From Paenibacillus sp. PAMC 26794 (GTDB taxonomy: Bacteria > Bacillota > Bacilli > Paenibacillales > Paenibacillaceae): a stretch of 64,000 nucleotides of DNA. How positions within the stretch are numbered: position 1 is the first letter of the stretch; each line of letters starts with the position of its first letter. Positions 8,556-17,069 of the stretch are shown piece after piece. The notes below the pieces were generated by a model that was not told the origin of the DNA, ran no database searches, and saw only the letters and a program-made list of their open reading frames with translations. The translations under genes were made by a program, and so were the position numbers. The stretch is taken from NCBI RefSeq assembly GCF_000316035.1, contig NZ_ANHX01000004.1, forward strand, positions 124,001 through 188,000. Reading direction: 5' to 3'.

Positions 8556-9740
8556 ATGACATTGGCAGCACACAGCCGGAAGACAGGTGCGCCCCAAGCG
8601 GTGTATCTTCACATTCCCTTTTGCACGAATAAATGTTTTTATTGCGACTTTAACTCCTACGTTCTGAAAGATCAGCCCGTGATGCAATATCTCGAAGCGC
8701 TGGAACGGGAGATGGAACATACAGTTAAGGCCAATCCACCGGGTGAGATCAAGACTATATTTGTAGGTGGGGGTACGCCAACAGCTCTGAAACCGGATGA
8801 GATGGCAGTATTTCTTCGTTCCGTGAAGACGTATTTCCCAAATTGGGCGGACGATATTGAATTTTCGATGGAAGCCAACCCGGGAACAACGGATGCGGAG
8901 AAACTCGCTGTGATGAAAGAAGGCGGCGTCAACCGCGTCAGCTTTGGCGTACAGGCTTTTCAAAATGATCTGCTGACAGGCATTGGGCGTATTCATAATA
9001 CGGATGATGTATATCGCAGTTTGGAGAATGCTCGTAAAGCAGGCTTGAATAACCTGTCCATTGACCTGATGTTTGGTTTGCCGAACCAGACCGTAGAGAT
9101 GTTGAATGAGAGTATCGACAAAGCGCTGGAACTGGATCTGCCGCATTACTCCATCTACAGCCTGAAAGTGGAAGAGAATACACTTTTCCATACCCTGTAT
9201 CAGAAGAACCAGTTGCCACTTCCTCATGAAGATGATGAGCTGGAGATGTATCTTCTATTAATGAGACGTATGAAAGAAGCGGGCTATGGACAATACGAGA
9301 TCAGTAACTTTGCCAAGCCGGGCTTTGAGAGTCGTCACAATATTACCTACTGGCGTAATGAGGACTACTATGGTCTGGGTGCAGGTGCACATGGATATGT
9401 AGGCCGCGAACGGCATATGAATATTAAAGGTATAAATCCTTATGTTGAAGCTTCGCGAGCAGGACTGCCTCGTCTGGATCATTTTGAGATTGCTCGCCCG
9501 GAAGCCATGGAAGATTATCTGATGGTTGGACTGCGAATGTTGGAGGGGGCTTCAGCCTCACGCTTTAGCGAACAGTTCGGAGAGTCCATGGAAGAAGTAT
9601 TTGCGAAGCCTTTGGGCAAAATGTTGAATGCAGGGTTGCTTGAGCGGACGGCAGACGGCTTCCGACTGAGCGAGCAGGGTATCCTGTTCGGAAATGACGT
9701 TTTTGCGGAGTTTATCGGGTCCATATCGCTGAATTCATAG
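8556..9740 (+). CDS. hemW: Radical SAM heme chaperone HemW
   Basis: The 394-residue protein has the radical-SAM cluster motif C-x3-C-x2-C at Cys23, Cys27 and Cys30 (HIPFCTNKCFYC), followed by GGGTPTAL and SMEANPGTTD, which are typical of the HemN/HemW superfamily, and the C-terminal HemN domain (ARPEAMEDYLMVGLRM). The CFYC form of the motif, without the extra cysteine of true HemN, fits HemW, which delivers heme to target proteins instead of oxidising coproporphyrinogen. The start chosen has GAGGGGGA eight bases before it; the open frame reaches back to 8520 but that part is the lepA terminator. Confidence 0.93.
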   Translation: MTLAAHSRKTGAPQAVYLHIPFCTNKCFYCDFNSYVLKDQPVMQYLEALEREMEHTVKANPPGEIKTIFVGGGTPTALKPDEMAVFLRSVKTYFPNWADDIEFSMEANPGTTDAEKLAVMKEGGVNRVSFGVQAFQNDLLTGIGRIHNTDDVYRSLENARKAGLNNLSIDLMFGLPNQTVEMLNESIDKALELDLPHYSIYSLKVEENTLFHTLYQKNQLPLPHEDDELEMYLLLMRRMKEAGYGQYEISNFAKPGFESRHNITYWRNEDYYGLGAGAHGYVGRERHMNIKGINPYVEASRAGLPRLDHFEIARPEAMEDYLMVGLRMLEGASASRFSEQFGESMEEVFAKPLGKMLNAGLLERTADGFRLSEQGILFGNDVFAEFIGSISLNS

Positions 9741-9858
9741 CTTGAAATTCTATACGCTCTGTTGTATATTTATTCATATTGATTTTACAGAGCGTGTTAA
9801 TTTAACAACTACGAAGTCAGCTTTCCTCTGGAAAGCTTGGTAATAGGAGGAGAGCAGG

Positions 9859-10329
9859 ATGTCGGTAATATGCAGAAAAGCCGTACCGGAAGATGTTGAA
9901 CCACTGTATGAAATGATTAAGGGCTATGCAGAGCGTGGGATCATGCTTCCGCGATCACGGGAAATACTGCACCGACAGCTGGAGCACTTTGTTGTAGCCG
10001 AAGTTGATGGTGAAGTGGTGGGTTGCGGATCGCTTTGTCGTCTGGGGAATGATTTGGTTGAAGTCAGATCACTCGGTATCTCGGAAGGGCATAAAGGGCT
10101 CGGTATTGGCTCCCGATTGCTGGACCGACTGGTAGAAGAAGCGGAGAAACAACAGATTCCTAAGGTTATGGCGTTGACATATGAAGTATCCTTCTTCCTC
10201 AAAAACGGCTTTGCCGTAGTGGAAAAAGAGATTTTCCCCGAGAAAGTATGGACCGACTGTGTTCATTGCAGCAAGCAGGATTGTTGCGATGAGATCGCGG
10301 TATTAAAAGAGCTTAACGTTTCAGCCTAA
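9859..10329 (+). CDS. GNAT-family N-acetyltransferase (short ArgA-like)
   Basis: The 156-residue GNAT protein shows the acetyl-CoA binding motif A in VRSLGISEGHKGLGIGSRLL and a motif B-like VMALTYEVSFFLKNGF. The C-terminal tail has a cysteine cluster (WTDCVHCSKQDCCDEIAV) seen in short N-acetylglutamate synthase-like proteins, which acetylate amino acids such as glutamate in arginine synthesis. No arginine genes are nearby, so the substrate is not established. An AGGAGGAGAGCAGG ribosome site precedes the ATG. A terminator follows at 10339. Confidence 0.82.
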   Translation: MSVICRKAVPEDVEPLYEMIKGYAERGIMLPRSREILHRQLEHFVVAEVDGEVVGCGSLCRLGNDLVEVRSLGISEGHKGLGIGSRLLDRLVEEAEKQQIPKVMALTYEVSFFLKNGFAVVEKEIFPEKVWTDCVHCSKQDCCDEIAVLKELNVSA

Positions 10330-10338
10330 CAACTGAAT

Positions 10339-10391
10339 GGACTGCATGGATCGAGCCGAGTCAGCCTCTGCCCTACATGCAGTCCTTTTTT
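10339..10391 (+). terminator. Terminator upstream of the hrcA operon
   Basis: GGACTGCATG (10339-10348) pairs with CATGCAGTCC (10376-10385) and is followed by six T residues. It isolates the GNAT gene from the heat-shock operon. Confidence 0.87.
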
Positions 10392-10476
10392 ACTTCAAAG
10401 TATGTTCAATAAAGTTGTTAGGACTCGTCCACATTGGTCTATACTATAAATAGATGAGCCCACTCATCAAACTCAC

Positions 10477-10506
10477 TTGACAATGTTCATGTCAGTTTGG
10501 TATTTT
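10477..10506 (+). promoter_or_regulatory. Sigma-A promoter of the hrcA-grpE-dnaK-dnaJ operon
   Basis: A perfect TTGACA (10477-10482) is followed after 18 bases by TATTTT (10501-10506), placing the transcription start a few bases before the CIRCE operator. Confidence 0.8.
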
Positions 10507-10517
10507 TGTATTACCGC

Positions 10518-10544
10518 TTAGCACTCATCTAACCGGAGTGCTAA
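10518..10544 (+). promoter_or_regulatory. CIRCE operator (HrcA binding site)
   Basis: A perfect CIRCE: TTAGCACTC (10518-10526), nine-base spacer, GAGTGCTAA (10536-10544). It sits directly after the -10 box, where HrcA binding blocks transcription. HrcA itself is encoded by the first gene, giving feedback control; in known systems the GroE chaperone helps keep HrcA active. Confidence 0.97.
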
Positions 10545-10584
10545 CGACATGGGACAGTACAGTCAGAAGGAGGGAATAATCACC

Positions 10585-11616
10585 ATGTTAACAGAGCGTC
10601 AACGAATGATTCTGAACGCTATAGTGGATGACTATATCCGTTCAGCTGAGCCCGTAGGGTCCCGGAGCATTTCCAAAAGGGGAGATGTTGGATATAGTCC
10701 GGCGACGATCCGTAATGAAATGGCGGACCTTGAAGATATGGGCTTTCTTGAGCAGCCTCATACATCGGCTGGACGCATTCCATCCCATAAAGGCTATCGA
10801 TATTATGTCGATCATTTGGTTCCTTGGAATCAGGTGGAGCCTCAGGAGTTGGATGATCTGAAGTCGTTCTTCGCTGAAAAACTGAACGTCATGGAACAAG
10901 TTATTCAGCATGCATCCAATATTTTGTCACATATGACGAATTATACTTCGATCCTGCTGGGACCGGAAGTATTCCATACGTCCTTACGTCACTTCCAATT
11001 GCTTCCGCTGAACGAGAGTGAAGCTGTGGCAATCATCGTGACCAATACAGGTCAAGTGGAGAACAAGACGGTTCAGATTCCACCAGAAATCTCGGTAGCC
11101 GAGATGGAAAATGTAGTTCGCTTGTTAAATACCAAACTTGTAGGCGTACCAATCTACAAATTGAAATCCCGTCTTTATACCGAACTTGGGCAAGAGATGG
11201 AACGGCATATTACACGTTACGAGGAAGTTATGCAGGTGCTGAACAGTGCCTTTGACAACGAACATGATAATCGTCTGTTCCTCAGTGGTGCCACCAATAT
11301 GTTGACTCAACCGGAGTTTAAGGATATTGAAAAGGTAAAAGATATTCTTGACCTGCTGGAGCAGACACCAACACTCATGAAATTGATGATGCCCGTGCCG
11401 GGTGGATCTGGTATTCAAGTGCGAATTGGCACAGAGAATGATCATGAAGCCTTTGCCAACTGCAGTCTGATTACAGCCTCCTATTCATTGGACGGTGAGG
11501 CTCTGGGCTCCATTGGTATTCTGGGACCCACGCGGATGGATTATGCACGTGTCATTCATATTTTAAATACATTATCCCGTGATTTGACGGCGATGCTGAC
11601 ACATCGTTTCAAATAA
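10585..11616 (+). CDS. hrcA: Heat-inducible transcription repressor HrcA
   Basis: The 343-residue repressor has an N-terminal winged helix (LTERQRMILNAIVDDYIRSA, then GYSPATIRNEMADLEDMGFL) and the conserved HTSAGRIPSHKGYRYYVD and GPTRMDYARVI segments of the HrcA family. It represses this operon through the CIRCE element 41 bases upstream of its start. The ATG at 10585 follows AAGGAGGGAATAATCACC; an upstream in-frame ATG at 10549 lies just after CIRCE without a ribosome site. The operon continues with grpE. Confidence 0.97.
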   Translation: MLTERQRMILNAIVDDYIRSAEPVGSRSISKRGDVGYSPATIRNEMADLEDMGFLEQPHTSAGRIPSHKGYRYYVDHLVPWNQVEPQELDDLKSFFAEKLNVMEQVIQHASNILSHMTNYTSILLGPEVFHTSLRHFQLLPLNESEAVAIIVTNTGQVENKTVQIPPEISVAEMENVVRLLNTKLVGVPIYKLKSRLYTELGQEMERHITRYEEVMQVLNSAFDNEHDNRLFLSGATNMLTQPEFKDIEKVKDILDLLEQTPTLMKLMMPVPGGSGIQVRIGTENDHEAFANCSLITASYSLDGEALGSIGILGPTRMDYARVIHILNTLSRDLTAMLTHRFK

Positions 11617-11660
11617 GATTCGGGAATGAACCATTTCATTCGTATAAGGAGGTGAACATC

Positions 11661-12224
11661 TTGAAAGAGGAGCAATCATTTACAGAAGAACAAGAGGTAA
11701 CAGCAGCTGAGCAGGAGCCTATTAATGAAGCTGGCGCTGCAGAAGCACAAGCTGAAGAGATGGCTGGTCAGGAGCAGGATGAGCTTGCACGTCTGAAGGC
11801 AGAAGCTGAGGAGCAACAACAGCGTTATGTCCGTGCACAGGCTGATTTTGATAACTTCCGTCGTCGTACGCAGAAGGAAAAAGAAGAATTGGCTAAATAC
11901 GCTTCGATGAAGCTGGTCACCGAACTGGTACCGGTTATTGATAACTTCGAGCGCGCCATGGCTACTGTACCGGAAGGAGCAGAGGTCGAATCTTTCTCCA
12001 AGGGCATCCAAATGATTTTCCGTCAATTGGAAACCGTGATGAATAATGAAGGTCTGACGGCTATGGAATCGGTAGGACAACCGTTCAATCCTGAATTCCA
12101 CCAAGCGATTATGCAAGTGGAGAGCGACGAGTACGAAGAAGGTATCGTTGTTGAGGAAGTCCAAAAAGGCTACATGCTGAAAGATAAAGTGCTTCGTCCA
12201 GCTATGGTTAAAGTCAGCTCATAA
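11661..12224 (+). CDS. grpE: GrpE, nucleotide exchange factor of DnaK
   Basis: The 187-residue protein has the acidic N-terminal tail, a long coiled coil (QDELARLKAEAEEQQQRYVR) and the conserved ADFDNFRRRTQKEKEE segment and C-terminal beta wing (EVQKGYMLKDKVLRPAMVKV). GrpE releases ADP from DnaK. A TTG start at 11661 is chosen because GGAGG ends eight bases before it; the upstream in-frame GTG (11652) overlaps the ribosome site. Confidence 0.95.
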   Translation: MKEEQSFTEEQEVTAAEQEPINEAGAAEAQAEEMAGQEQDELARLKAEAEEQQQRYVRAQADFDNFRRRTQKEKEELAKYASMKLVTELVPVIDNFERAMATVPEGAEVESFSKGIQMIFRQLETVMNNEGLTAMESVGQPFNPEFHQAIMQVESDEYEEGIVVEEVQKGYMLKDKVLRPAMVKVSS

Positions 12225-12258
12225 ATTCCTTATAGGAAGGAATGAGTCGGCTCCATGG

Positions 12259-12288
12259 TTGAACAATGTGGGCGAAGTTTCATATAAA
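12259..12288 (+). promoter_or_regulatory. Possible internal promoter before dnaK
   Basis: TTGAAC (12259-12264), 18 bases, TATAAA (12283-12288) lies in the 161-base grpE-dnaK gap. A small hairpin GGGTC/GACCC at 12335-12350 follows. It has no CIRCE, so it would give HrcA-independent dnaK expression if active. Confidence 0.4.
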
Positions 12289-12385
12289 GGTTAGTACACA
12301 TAGAGCACGATTAGCAACATGAACATCTAAATAAGGGTCAGATTAGACCCATTCATTTTAAATTGTTGAGGGAGGAAATTTTCGG

Positions 12386-14230
12386 ATGAGCAAAGTAATT
12401 GGTATTGACTTAGGAACAACAAACTCATGCGTAGCAGTAATGGAAGGCGGCGAGGCTGTCGTAATTCCAAATCCGGAGGGCGCACGCACAACTCCATCCG
12501 TAGTTGGTTTCAAAAAAGATGGAGAGCGCGTTGTTGGTGAAACAGCAAAACGTCAAGCCATCACAAACCCGGATCGTACCATCATGTCGATCAAACGTCA
12601 CATGGGTACTTCCCACAAGGAAACAATCGATAGCAAAGACTACTCCGCACAAGAGATCTCTGCAATCATCCTGCAAAAATTGAAATCCGATGCTGAAGCT
12701 TATCTGGGTCAAACGGTAACTCAAGCAGTTATCACTGTACCAGCTTACTTCAATGACAGTCAGCGCCAAGCGACTAAAGATGCGGGTAAAATTGCAGGTT
12801 TGGAAGTTCTGCGTATCGTCAACGAGCCAACAGCAGCAGCTTTGGCATACGGTATGGAGAAATCCGAAGACCAAACGATTCTCGTATATGACCTAGGTGG
12901 TGGTACGTTCGACGTATCCATTCTTGAACTGGGTGATGGCTTCTTCGAAGTTAAAGCAACTAGCGGGGACAACAAACTAGGCGGGGATGACTTTGACCAA
13001 GTGATCATTGATTACCTCGTAAGTGAATTCAAAAAAGATCAAGGCATTGACTTGAGTAAAGATAAAGCAGCGGTTCAACGTTTGAAAGATGCAGCGGAAA
13101 AAGCGAAAAAAGAACTTTCCGGCGTATTGACTACAACGATCTCCTTGCCGTTCATCACAGTTGCTGATGGCGTTCCTCAGCATTTGGAGTTGAACCTGAG
13201 CCGTGCGAAATTTGAAGAAATCTCTGAAGGTCTGGTTGAGCGTACGCTTGAACCAACTCGTCGTGCATTGAGTGATGCGGGTATGACACCTAACGATATC
13301 GACAAGATCGTATTGGTTGGTGGTTCCACACGTATTCCAGCAGTACAAGAAGCAATCAAAAAACTGACGGGTAAAGAGCCACACAAAGGCGTTAACCCGG
13401 ATGAAGTTGTAGCTTTGGGTGCTGCTGTACAAGCGGGCGTACTGACAGGTGACGTGAAAGACGTTGTATTGCTTGACGTAACTCCACTGTCCCTAGGTAT
13501 CGAAACAGCGGGTGGCGTATTCACAAAAATGATCGAGCGTAACACAACGATCCCTACAAGCAAATCTCAAGTATTCTCCACGTATGCAGACAATCAACCA
13601 AGCGTTGAGATTCATGTTCTGCAAGGTGAGCGTGAGATGGCAGCAGGTAACAAATCTCTTGGACGTTTCATGTTGGGTGATATTCCACCGGCTCCACGTG
13701 GCGTTCCACAGATCGAAGTTAGCTTCGATATTGATGCCAACGGTATCGTTAACGTATCTGCAACAGATAAAGGTACGAACAAAACTCAAAAAATCACAAT
13801 CACTTCTTCCAGCGGTTTGAGCGATGCTGAAGTGGAGCAAATGATGAAAGATGCTGAGTTGCACGCTGAAGAAGATAAAAAACGCAAAGAACTCGTTGAA
13901 GCGAAAAACAGTGCAGACCAATTGATCTATTCTGTTGACAAAACGATCAAAGATCTTGGCGAAAAAGCAGATGCTGGCGAAGTTGAAAAAGCCAATGCTG
14001 CCAAAGAAAAACTGCAAGGCGTTCTGGCTTCCGACAACCTGGAAGATATCAAAGCTGCTACAGAAGAACTGACAGAGATCGTTCAACAACTGTCTGTGAA
14101 ACTGTATGAGCAAGCACAGGCGCAAGAGCAAGAAGCACAAGGTGCTGAAGAGCAACAAGGTTCTGCTAAACGTGACAACGTCGTAGACGCTGATTACGAA
14201 GTTGTGGATGAAGATAAAAAACAAAACTAA
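12386..14230 (+). CDS. dnaK: Molecular chaperone DnaK (Hsp70)
   Basis: The 614-residue Hsp70 has the N-terminal ATPase signatures ([51 protein letters not shown]), the linker [15 protein letters not shown], the substrate-binding domain and a C-terminal lid ending in an acidic tail ([16 protein letters not shown]). With DnaJ and GrpE it refolds proteins in the cytosol. GGGAGG lies just before the ATG. Codon usage is biased in the way expected for a highly expressed gene. It belongs to the CIRCE-controlled operon. Confidence 0.98.
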   Translation: MSKVIGIDLGTTNSCVAVMEGGEAVVIPNPEGARTTPSVVGFKKDGERVVGETAKRQAITNPDRTIMSIKRHMGTSHKETIDSKDYSAQEISAIILQKLKSDAEAYLGQTVTQAVITVPAYFNDSQRQATKDAGKIAGLEVLRIVNEPTAAALAYGMEKSEDQTILVYDLGGGTFDVSILELGDGFFEVKATSGDNKLGGDDFDQVIIDYLVSEFKKDQGIDLSKDKAAVQRLKDAAEKAKKELSGVLTTTISLPFITVADGVPQHLELNLSRAKFEEISEGLVERTLEPTRRALSDAGMTPNDIDKIVLVGGSTRIPAVQEAIKKLTGKEPHKGVNPDEVVALGAAVQAGVLTGDVKDVVLLDVTPLSLGIETAGGVFTKMIERNTTIPTSKSQVFSTYADNQPSVEIHVLQGEREMAAGNKSLGRFMLGDIPPAPRGVPQIEVSFDIDANGIVNVSATDKGTNKTQKITITSSSGLSDAEVEQMMKDAELHAEEDKKRKELVEAKNSADQLIYSVDKTIKDLGEKADAGEVEKANAAKEKLQGVLASDNLEDIKAATEELTEIVQQLSVKLYEQAQAQEQEAQGAEEQQGSAKRDNVVDADYEVVDEDKKQN

Positions 14231-14359
14231 TTCGTAGTTCTACGCGAATTAAACATCGGTGACGTTCGAATTAGAGGGAAAGTCATAGCCGGGGCTCCCG
14301 CGCTTTGGCTTTCCTTTTGTCACGATGTGCGATATGGTGAATGATATGGGGGTGGAAGA

Positions 14360-15484
14360 GTGGCTGAAAAGCGTGATTATTATGAGGTGCTTGGCGTTAG
14401 TAAAACGGCTAACGACGATGAAATTAAAAAGGCTTACCGTAAGCTTGCCCGTCAGTATCACCCTGACGTAAACAAGGCTGCTGATGCGGAAGCTAAATTT
14501 AAAGAAGTTAAAGAAGCTTACGACGTAGTGAGTGACGGTCAGAAGCGTGCACAATATGATCAATATGGTCATGTCGATCCGAATCAAGGTGGATTCGGTG
14601 GTGGCGGTGATTTTGGCGGCGGCGGATTTGGCGACATCTTCGACATGTTCTTTGGTGGCAGTGGCGGTGGACGACGTGATCCAAATGCTCCGCAACGGGG
14701 GAATGATCTGCAGTACACGATGACGATTGAGTTCAAGGAAGCTGTATTCGGTAAAGAAACTGATATTACGATTCCGCGTACCGAAGGCTGTGATACCTGT
14801 CATGGCTCAGGTGCCAAACCTGGAACGAAACCGGAAACCTGCTCGGTCTGCCAAGGTAGCGGTCAGCAGGAAGTCGTGCAAAATACACCGTTTGGTCGTA
14901 TGGTTAATCGTCGTGCATGTTCGAACTGTAGCGGTTCGGGCCAAATTATCAAAGAAAAATGTACAACGTGCAGTGGTAGCGGTAAAGTTCGCAAGCAACG
15001 CAAAATCCATGTTCGCATTCCAGCGGGTGTAGATGATGGCGCGCAACTGCGTATGACCGGTGAGGGCGAGGGAGGCCTGCGTGGCGGACCAGCGGGAGAT
15101 CTGTATATTGTCATTCGCGTGAAATCACATGATTTCTTCGAGCGTGAAGGCGACGATATTTATTGCGAAATCCCACTTACCTTTGCTCAGGCAGCTCTGG
15201 GAGATGAAGTTGAGATCCCAACGTTGACCGAGAAAGTGAAGTTGAAAGTACCAGCTGGTACACAAACGGGAACGTATTTCCGCCTCAAAGGCAAAGGTGT
15301 ACCACGCCTGCGCGGTATGGGGCAGGGGGATCAGCATGTGAAAGTGGTTGTGGTTACACCTAGTAAGCTGAATGACGAGCAGAAGGATCTGCTTCGCCAA
15401 ATTGCTTCGCTGGATGGAGAGCAAACACATGAGCATGAACAATCTTTCTTTGATAGAGTGAAACGCGCCTTCCGCGGCGACTGA
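14360..15484 (+). CDS. dnaJ: Molecular chaperone DnaJ (Hsp40)
   Basis: The 374-residue co-chaperone starts at GTG after GGGGGTGGAAGA. Domains in order: J domain with the HPD motif (YHPDVN) that stimulates DnaK ATPase, Gly/Phe-rich stretch ([19 protein letters not shown]), four CxxCxGxG zinc-binding repeats ([32 protein letters not shown]) and the C-terminal substrate-binding domain. It is the last gene of the operon, with a strong terminator 20 bases later. A hairpin-prone stretch with CTTTCCTTTT at about 14275-14320 in the dnaK-dnaJ gap may reduce read-through. Confidence 0.98.
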   Translation: MAEKRDYYEVLGVSKTANDDEIKKAYRKLARQYHPDVNKAADAEAKFKEVKEAYDVVSDGQKRAQYDQYGHVDPNQGGFGGGGDFGGGGFGDIFDMFFGGSGGGRRDPNAPQRGNDLQYTMTIEFKEAVFGKETDITIPRTEGCDTCHGSGAKPGTKPETCSVCQGSGQQEVVQNTPFGRMVNRRACSNCSGSGQIIKEKCTTCSGSGKVRKQRKIHVRIPAGVDDGAQLRMTGEGEGGLRGGPAGDLYIVIRVKSHDFFEREGDDIYCEIPLTFAQAALGDEVEIPTLTEKVKLKVPAGTQTGTYFRLKGKGVPRLRGMGQGDQHVKVVVVTPSKLNDEQKDLLRQIASLDGEQTHEHEQSFFDRVKRAFRGD

Positions 15485-15504
15485 GAATAAAATAAAGCAA
15501 GTTC

Positions 15505-15547
15505 AAAAGGACACCACAGCGGTTTTTACCGCGGGGTGTCCTTTTTT
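15505..15547 (+). terminator. Terminator of the heat-shock operon
   Basis: AAAAGGACACC pairs with GGTGTCCTTTT around an inner CAGCGG/CCGCGG-type helix, followed by a T-run to 15547. Confidence 0.9.
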
Positions 15548-15724
15548 GTAAGCCTTTTTTATTGTTTCAGTGGTTTTGGCAAAATCCATGGATTTATGCT
15601 ACAAAGAACGACAGCAATTTGTGGGAGCATTGCGGTATATTCTGAGCGAACTTGCGGAAAGATAGCATGGCGAGAATGATATGCATAGCTGATATGCGAG
15701 AAATTAGGGAAGCAGGTGAAGCGG

Positions 15725-16093
15725 ATGACCGAGAAAAATATTTTGGCGTACTTTCACAGCCCGGAGCAGGCTCAAGGGGCAGCCAAAAAACTGGAGGCAT
15801 TGCGAGTGGAGGACCTGTCAATTAATCGATTCAGCCGATATGCGGGAGTGGGACCAAGCGGGGCTTCCTACAAGCCGGGCGTTTCCGGCAGTTTTTCATC
15901 ATGGGTGCCCGATTCGATGCAAACAAATGCCAGTGCTGGAATCATGGCTGCGGCGGACCCTTCTGCAAGCGGCATGAGTGATGGTGGACAGGGTGGACCT
16001 ACGGGAAGAGATGTATTGCTAACTGTCATCGTAGATGAATCGGTACATCACCGCGCTATGTCTATTATCGAACAAGCCGGTGGAATGATCTAG
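15725..16093 (+). CDS. Small stress-type protein (YflT/general stress 17M-like), copy A
   Basis: The 122-residue protein starts MTEKNILAYFHSPEQAQGA and ends with DVLLTVIVDESVHHRAMSII then EQAGGMI. The beta-alpha-beta start, the Gly/Ser-rich middle and the LLTV...IIxxxGG end resemble the heat-induced 17 kDa / YflT-like fold, in which a helix follows an A-x-x-A-x-x-x-L pattern. It is related to the gene at 16487 (same beginning and end patterns), and a YfhD-like gene lies between them. The start could also be the GTG at 15716; I prefer the ATG because AGGTGA lies five bases upstream. Family assignment is by pattern only. Confidence 0.7.
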   Translation: MTEKNILAYFHSPEQAQGAAKKLEALRVEDLSINRFSRYAGVGPSGASYKPGVSGSFSSWVPDSMQTNASAGIMAAADPSASGMSDGGQGGPTGRDVLLTVIVDESVHHRAMSIIEQAGGMI

Positions 16094-16125
16094 TTTCAAG
16101 AAATCCATATAAGATGGACAGATAA

Positions 16126-16274
16126 TTACACTTTAACGGAGAGTGTAGAACCAATCTGAAGAAGCGAAGCGTTCGCCTTTATCCCCGGATTTTCCCTTTG
16201 AAGAAGGGAATTAAAAAAATCTGGGGATAACAGCGATCGGAGGATGGGACTACAATCGGAGTGTTACAGTGTAA
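16126..16274 (+). repeat. Structured dispersed element, copy 1
   Basis: Copy 1 of a three-member family (others at 22761-22919 and 51573-51733). Core: TTATCCCC (16179-16186) pairs with GGGGATAA (16223-16230), continued by GATTTT/AAAATC and an inner CCCTT/AAGGG hairpin. CGC before the left arm pairs with GCG after the right arm. Outside this, GTAG (16144-16147) pairs with CTAC, CCA with TGG and TCT with AGG, and TTACACT (16126-16132) pairs with AGTGTAA (16268-16274). The unpaired sides carry AACGGAG and TCGGAG. The core ends 84 bases before the start codon of the YfhD-like gene. Nothing known was recognised. Confidence 0.8.
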
Positions 16275-16314
16275 CACGTATTAGTTCATTTTAATTTGAA
16301 GGAGGAGCATTACA

Positions 16315-16494
16315 ATGGCAGAACATGAACGTCCAGGCAAAATTTTAACGAAAACGGAAAAAATGAAACGTATGCAATCCGCGAAAAATGAGGACGTGGA
16401 ATTCAGCGCTGAAGCTGCGGATCATGAAGATATAGAAGCACTACGCCGCAGTGAAGCGGCTGATCGACGTCAGGGACGGGAGCTTCATGACTGA
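16315..16494 (+). CDS. YfhD-like small protein (59 residues)
   Basis: A short acidic/basic protein beginning MAEHERPGKILTKTEKMKRM with the segment NEDVEFSAEAADHEDIEALR and an ending RSEAADRRQGRELHD. The N-E-D-V-E-F-S-x-E-x-A-D pattern resembles the small YfhD family of spore-forming bacilli, whose function is not known. The start is strong: GAAGGAGG eight bases before the ATG. Its stop overlaps the next gene's ATG (ATGACTGA), so the two are translationally linked. The structured element copy 1 precedes it. Confidence 0.75.
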   Translation: MAEHERPGKILTKTEKMKRMQSAKNEDVEFSAEAADHEDIEALRRSEAADRRQGRELHD

Positions 16495-16879
16495 AGATCG
16501 CTCGGCGGTGACCCTCGAAGCTGTTTTTACAAGCTGGACTGAGGCTGAGTCTGCACGCAGAGCCCTTGAATTGTTGCACCCGAACCAATTGAGTATTGAG
16601 AGCCTTGGCAATGAAGCATCCACATTGGACTCAAACGATGTTACGGGCTTCGATAATTCACCTACGGCCGTCGTTGGAGGATTTAGTGGCGAACTGAATG
16701 TACTTGCCCTGATTAGTGATGAAACGGAAATGTTGTCCAATGGTCAGGTGTATGATACACCCGAAGAGGGCTCGGCAAACAGGATAAAACAAGAAATTTT
16801 GCTGACCGTGTCCGTATCCAACGATTCACTCCCGCAAGCCGCAGAGATGATCACGCAGAATGGTGGGCGTTTTTGCTAA
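16487..16879 (+). CDS. Small stress-type protein, copy B (paralogue of the 15725 gene)
   Basis: The 130-residue protein starts MTEDRSAVTLEAVFTSWTEA and ends QEILLTVSVSNDSLPQAAEM then ITQNGGRFC. Its start (two strands around an A-x-x-A-L helix) and its end (LLTVxV ... A..I...GG) match the upstream copy A, with a different middle. The ATG lies inside the end of the YfhD-like gene (eight-base overlap) with GGGAG upstream, so I rejected an in-frame ATG at 16451 that would sit deeper in that gene. No catalytic motif is visible; a role in stress or cell-surface physiology is inference. Confidence 0.7.
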   Translation: MTEDRSAVTLEAVFTSWTEAESARRALELLHPNQLSIESLGNEASTLDSNDVTGFDNSPTAVVGGFSGELNVLALISDETEMLSNGQVYDTPEEGSANRIKQEILLTVSVSNDSLPQAAEMITQNGGRFC

Positions 16880-16938
16880 GTGAGATTCGAATTATGCAAA
16901 ATGCTGAAGTAAATGAAACAGATATGTATGAATAGATG

Positions 16939-16985
16939 ACAGGATATTCGAGCAGTCAGGCTGCGGATATCCTGTTTTGTTTTTC
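16939..16985 (+). terminator. Terminator after the stress-type cluster
   Basis: ACAGGATAT pairs with ATATCCTGT across a GC-containing loop and runs into TTTGTTTTTC. Confidence 0.85.
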
Positions 16986-17001
16986 TTTTACTGGTGCGGC
17001 T

Positions 17002-17031
17002 TTGTGCTCCGGCTAGCATGTGTAGTACAAT
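17002..17031 (+). promoter_or_regulatory. Probable sigma-A promoter of prmA
   Basis: TTGTGC (17002-17007), 18 bases, TACAAT (17026-17031), 38 bases before the prmA start codon. Confidence 0.6.
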
Positions 17032-17069
17032 AGTTGGGATGTTTGAAAAATGAGGAGGAAAAACCAAGT

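Noticed and set aside
9754..9795. ACGCTCTGT/ACAGAGCGT inverted repeat after hemW as a terminator
   Set aside because: The 24-base AT-rich loop and lack of a T-run make it weak; I left it out as a terminator, though it could still be a regulatory palindrome.
13493..14224. 243-codon antisense frame opposite dnaK, and similar antisense frames opposite hemW, holA and lepA
   Set aside because: These are mirror frames of highly biased, conserved genes and show no protein family character or ribosome sites.
16261..16277. GTGTTAC-AG-TGTAACAC palindrome as an operator
   Set aside because: Its right half is explained by pairing with TTACACT at 16126 in the structured element, so a separate operator is not needed.
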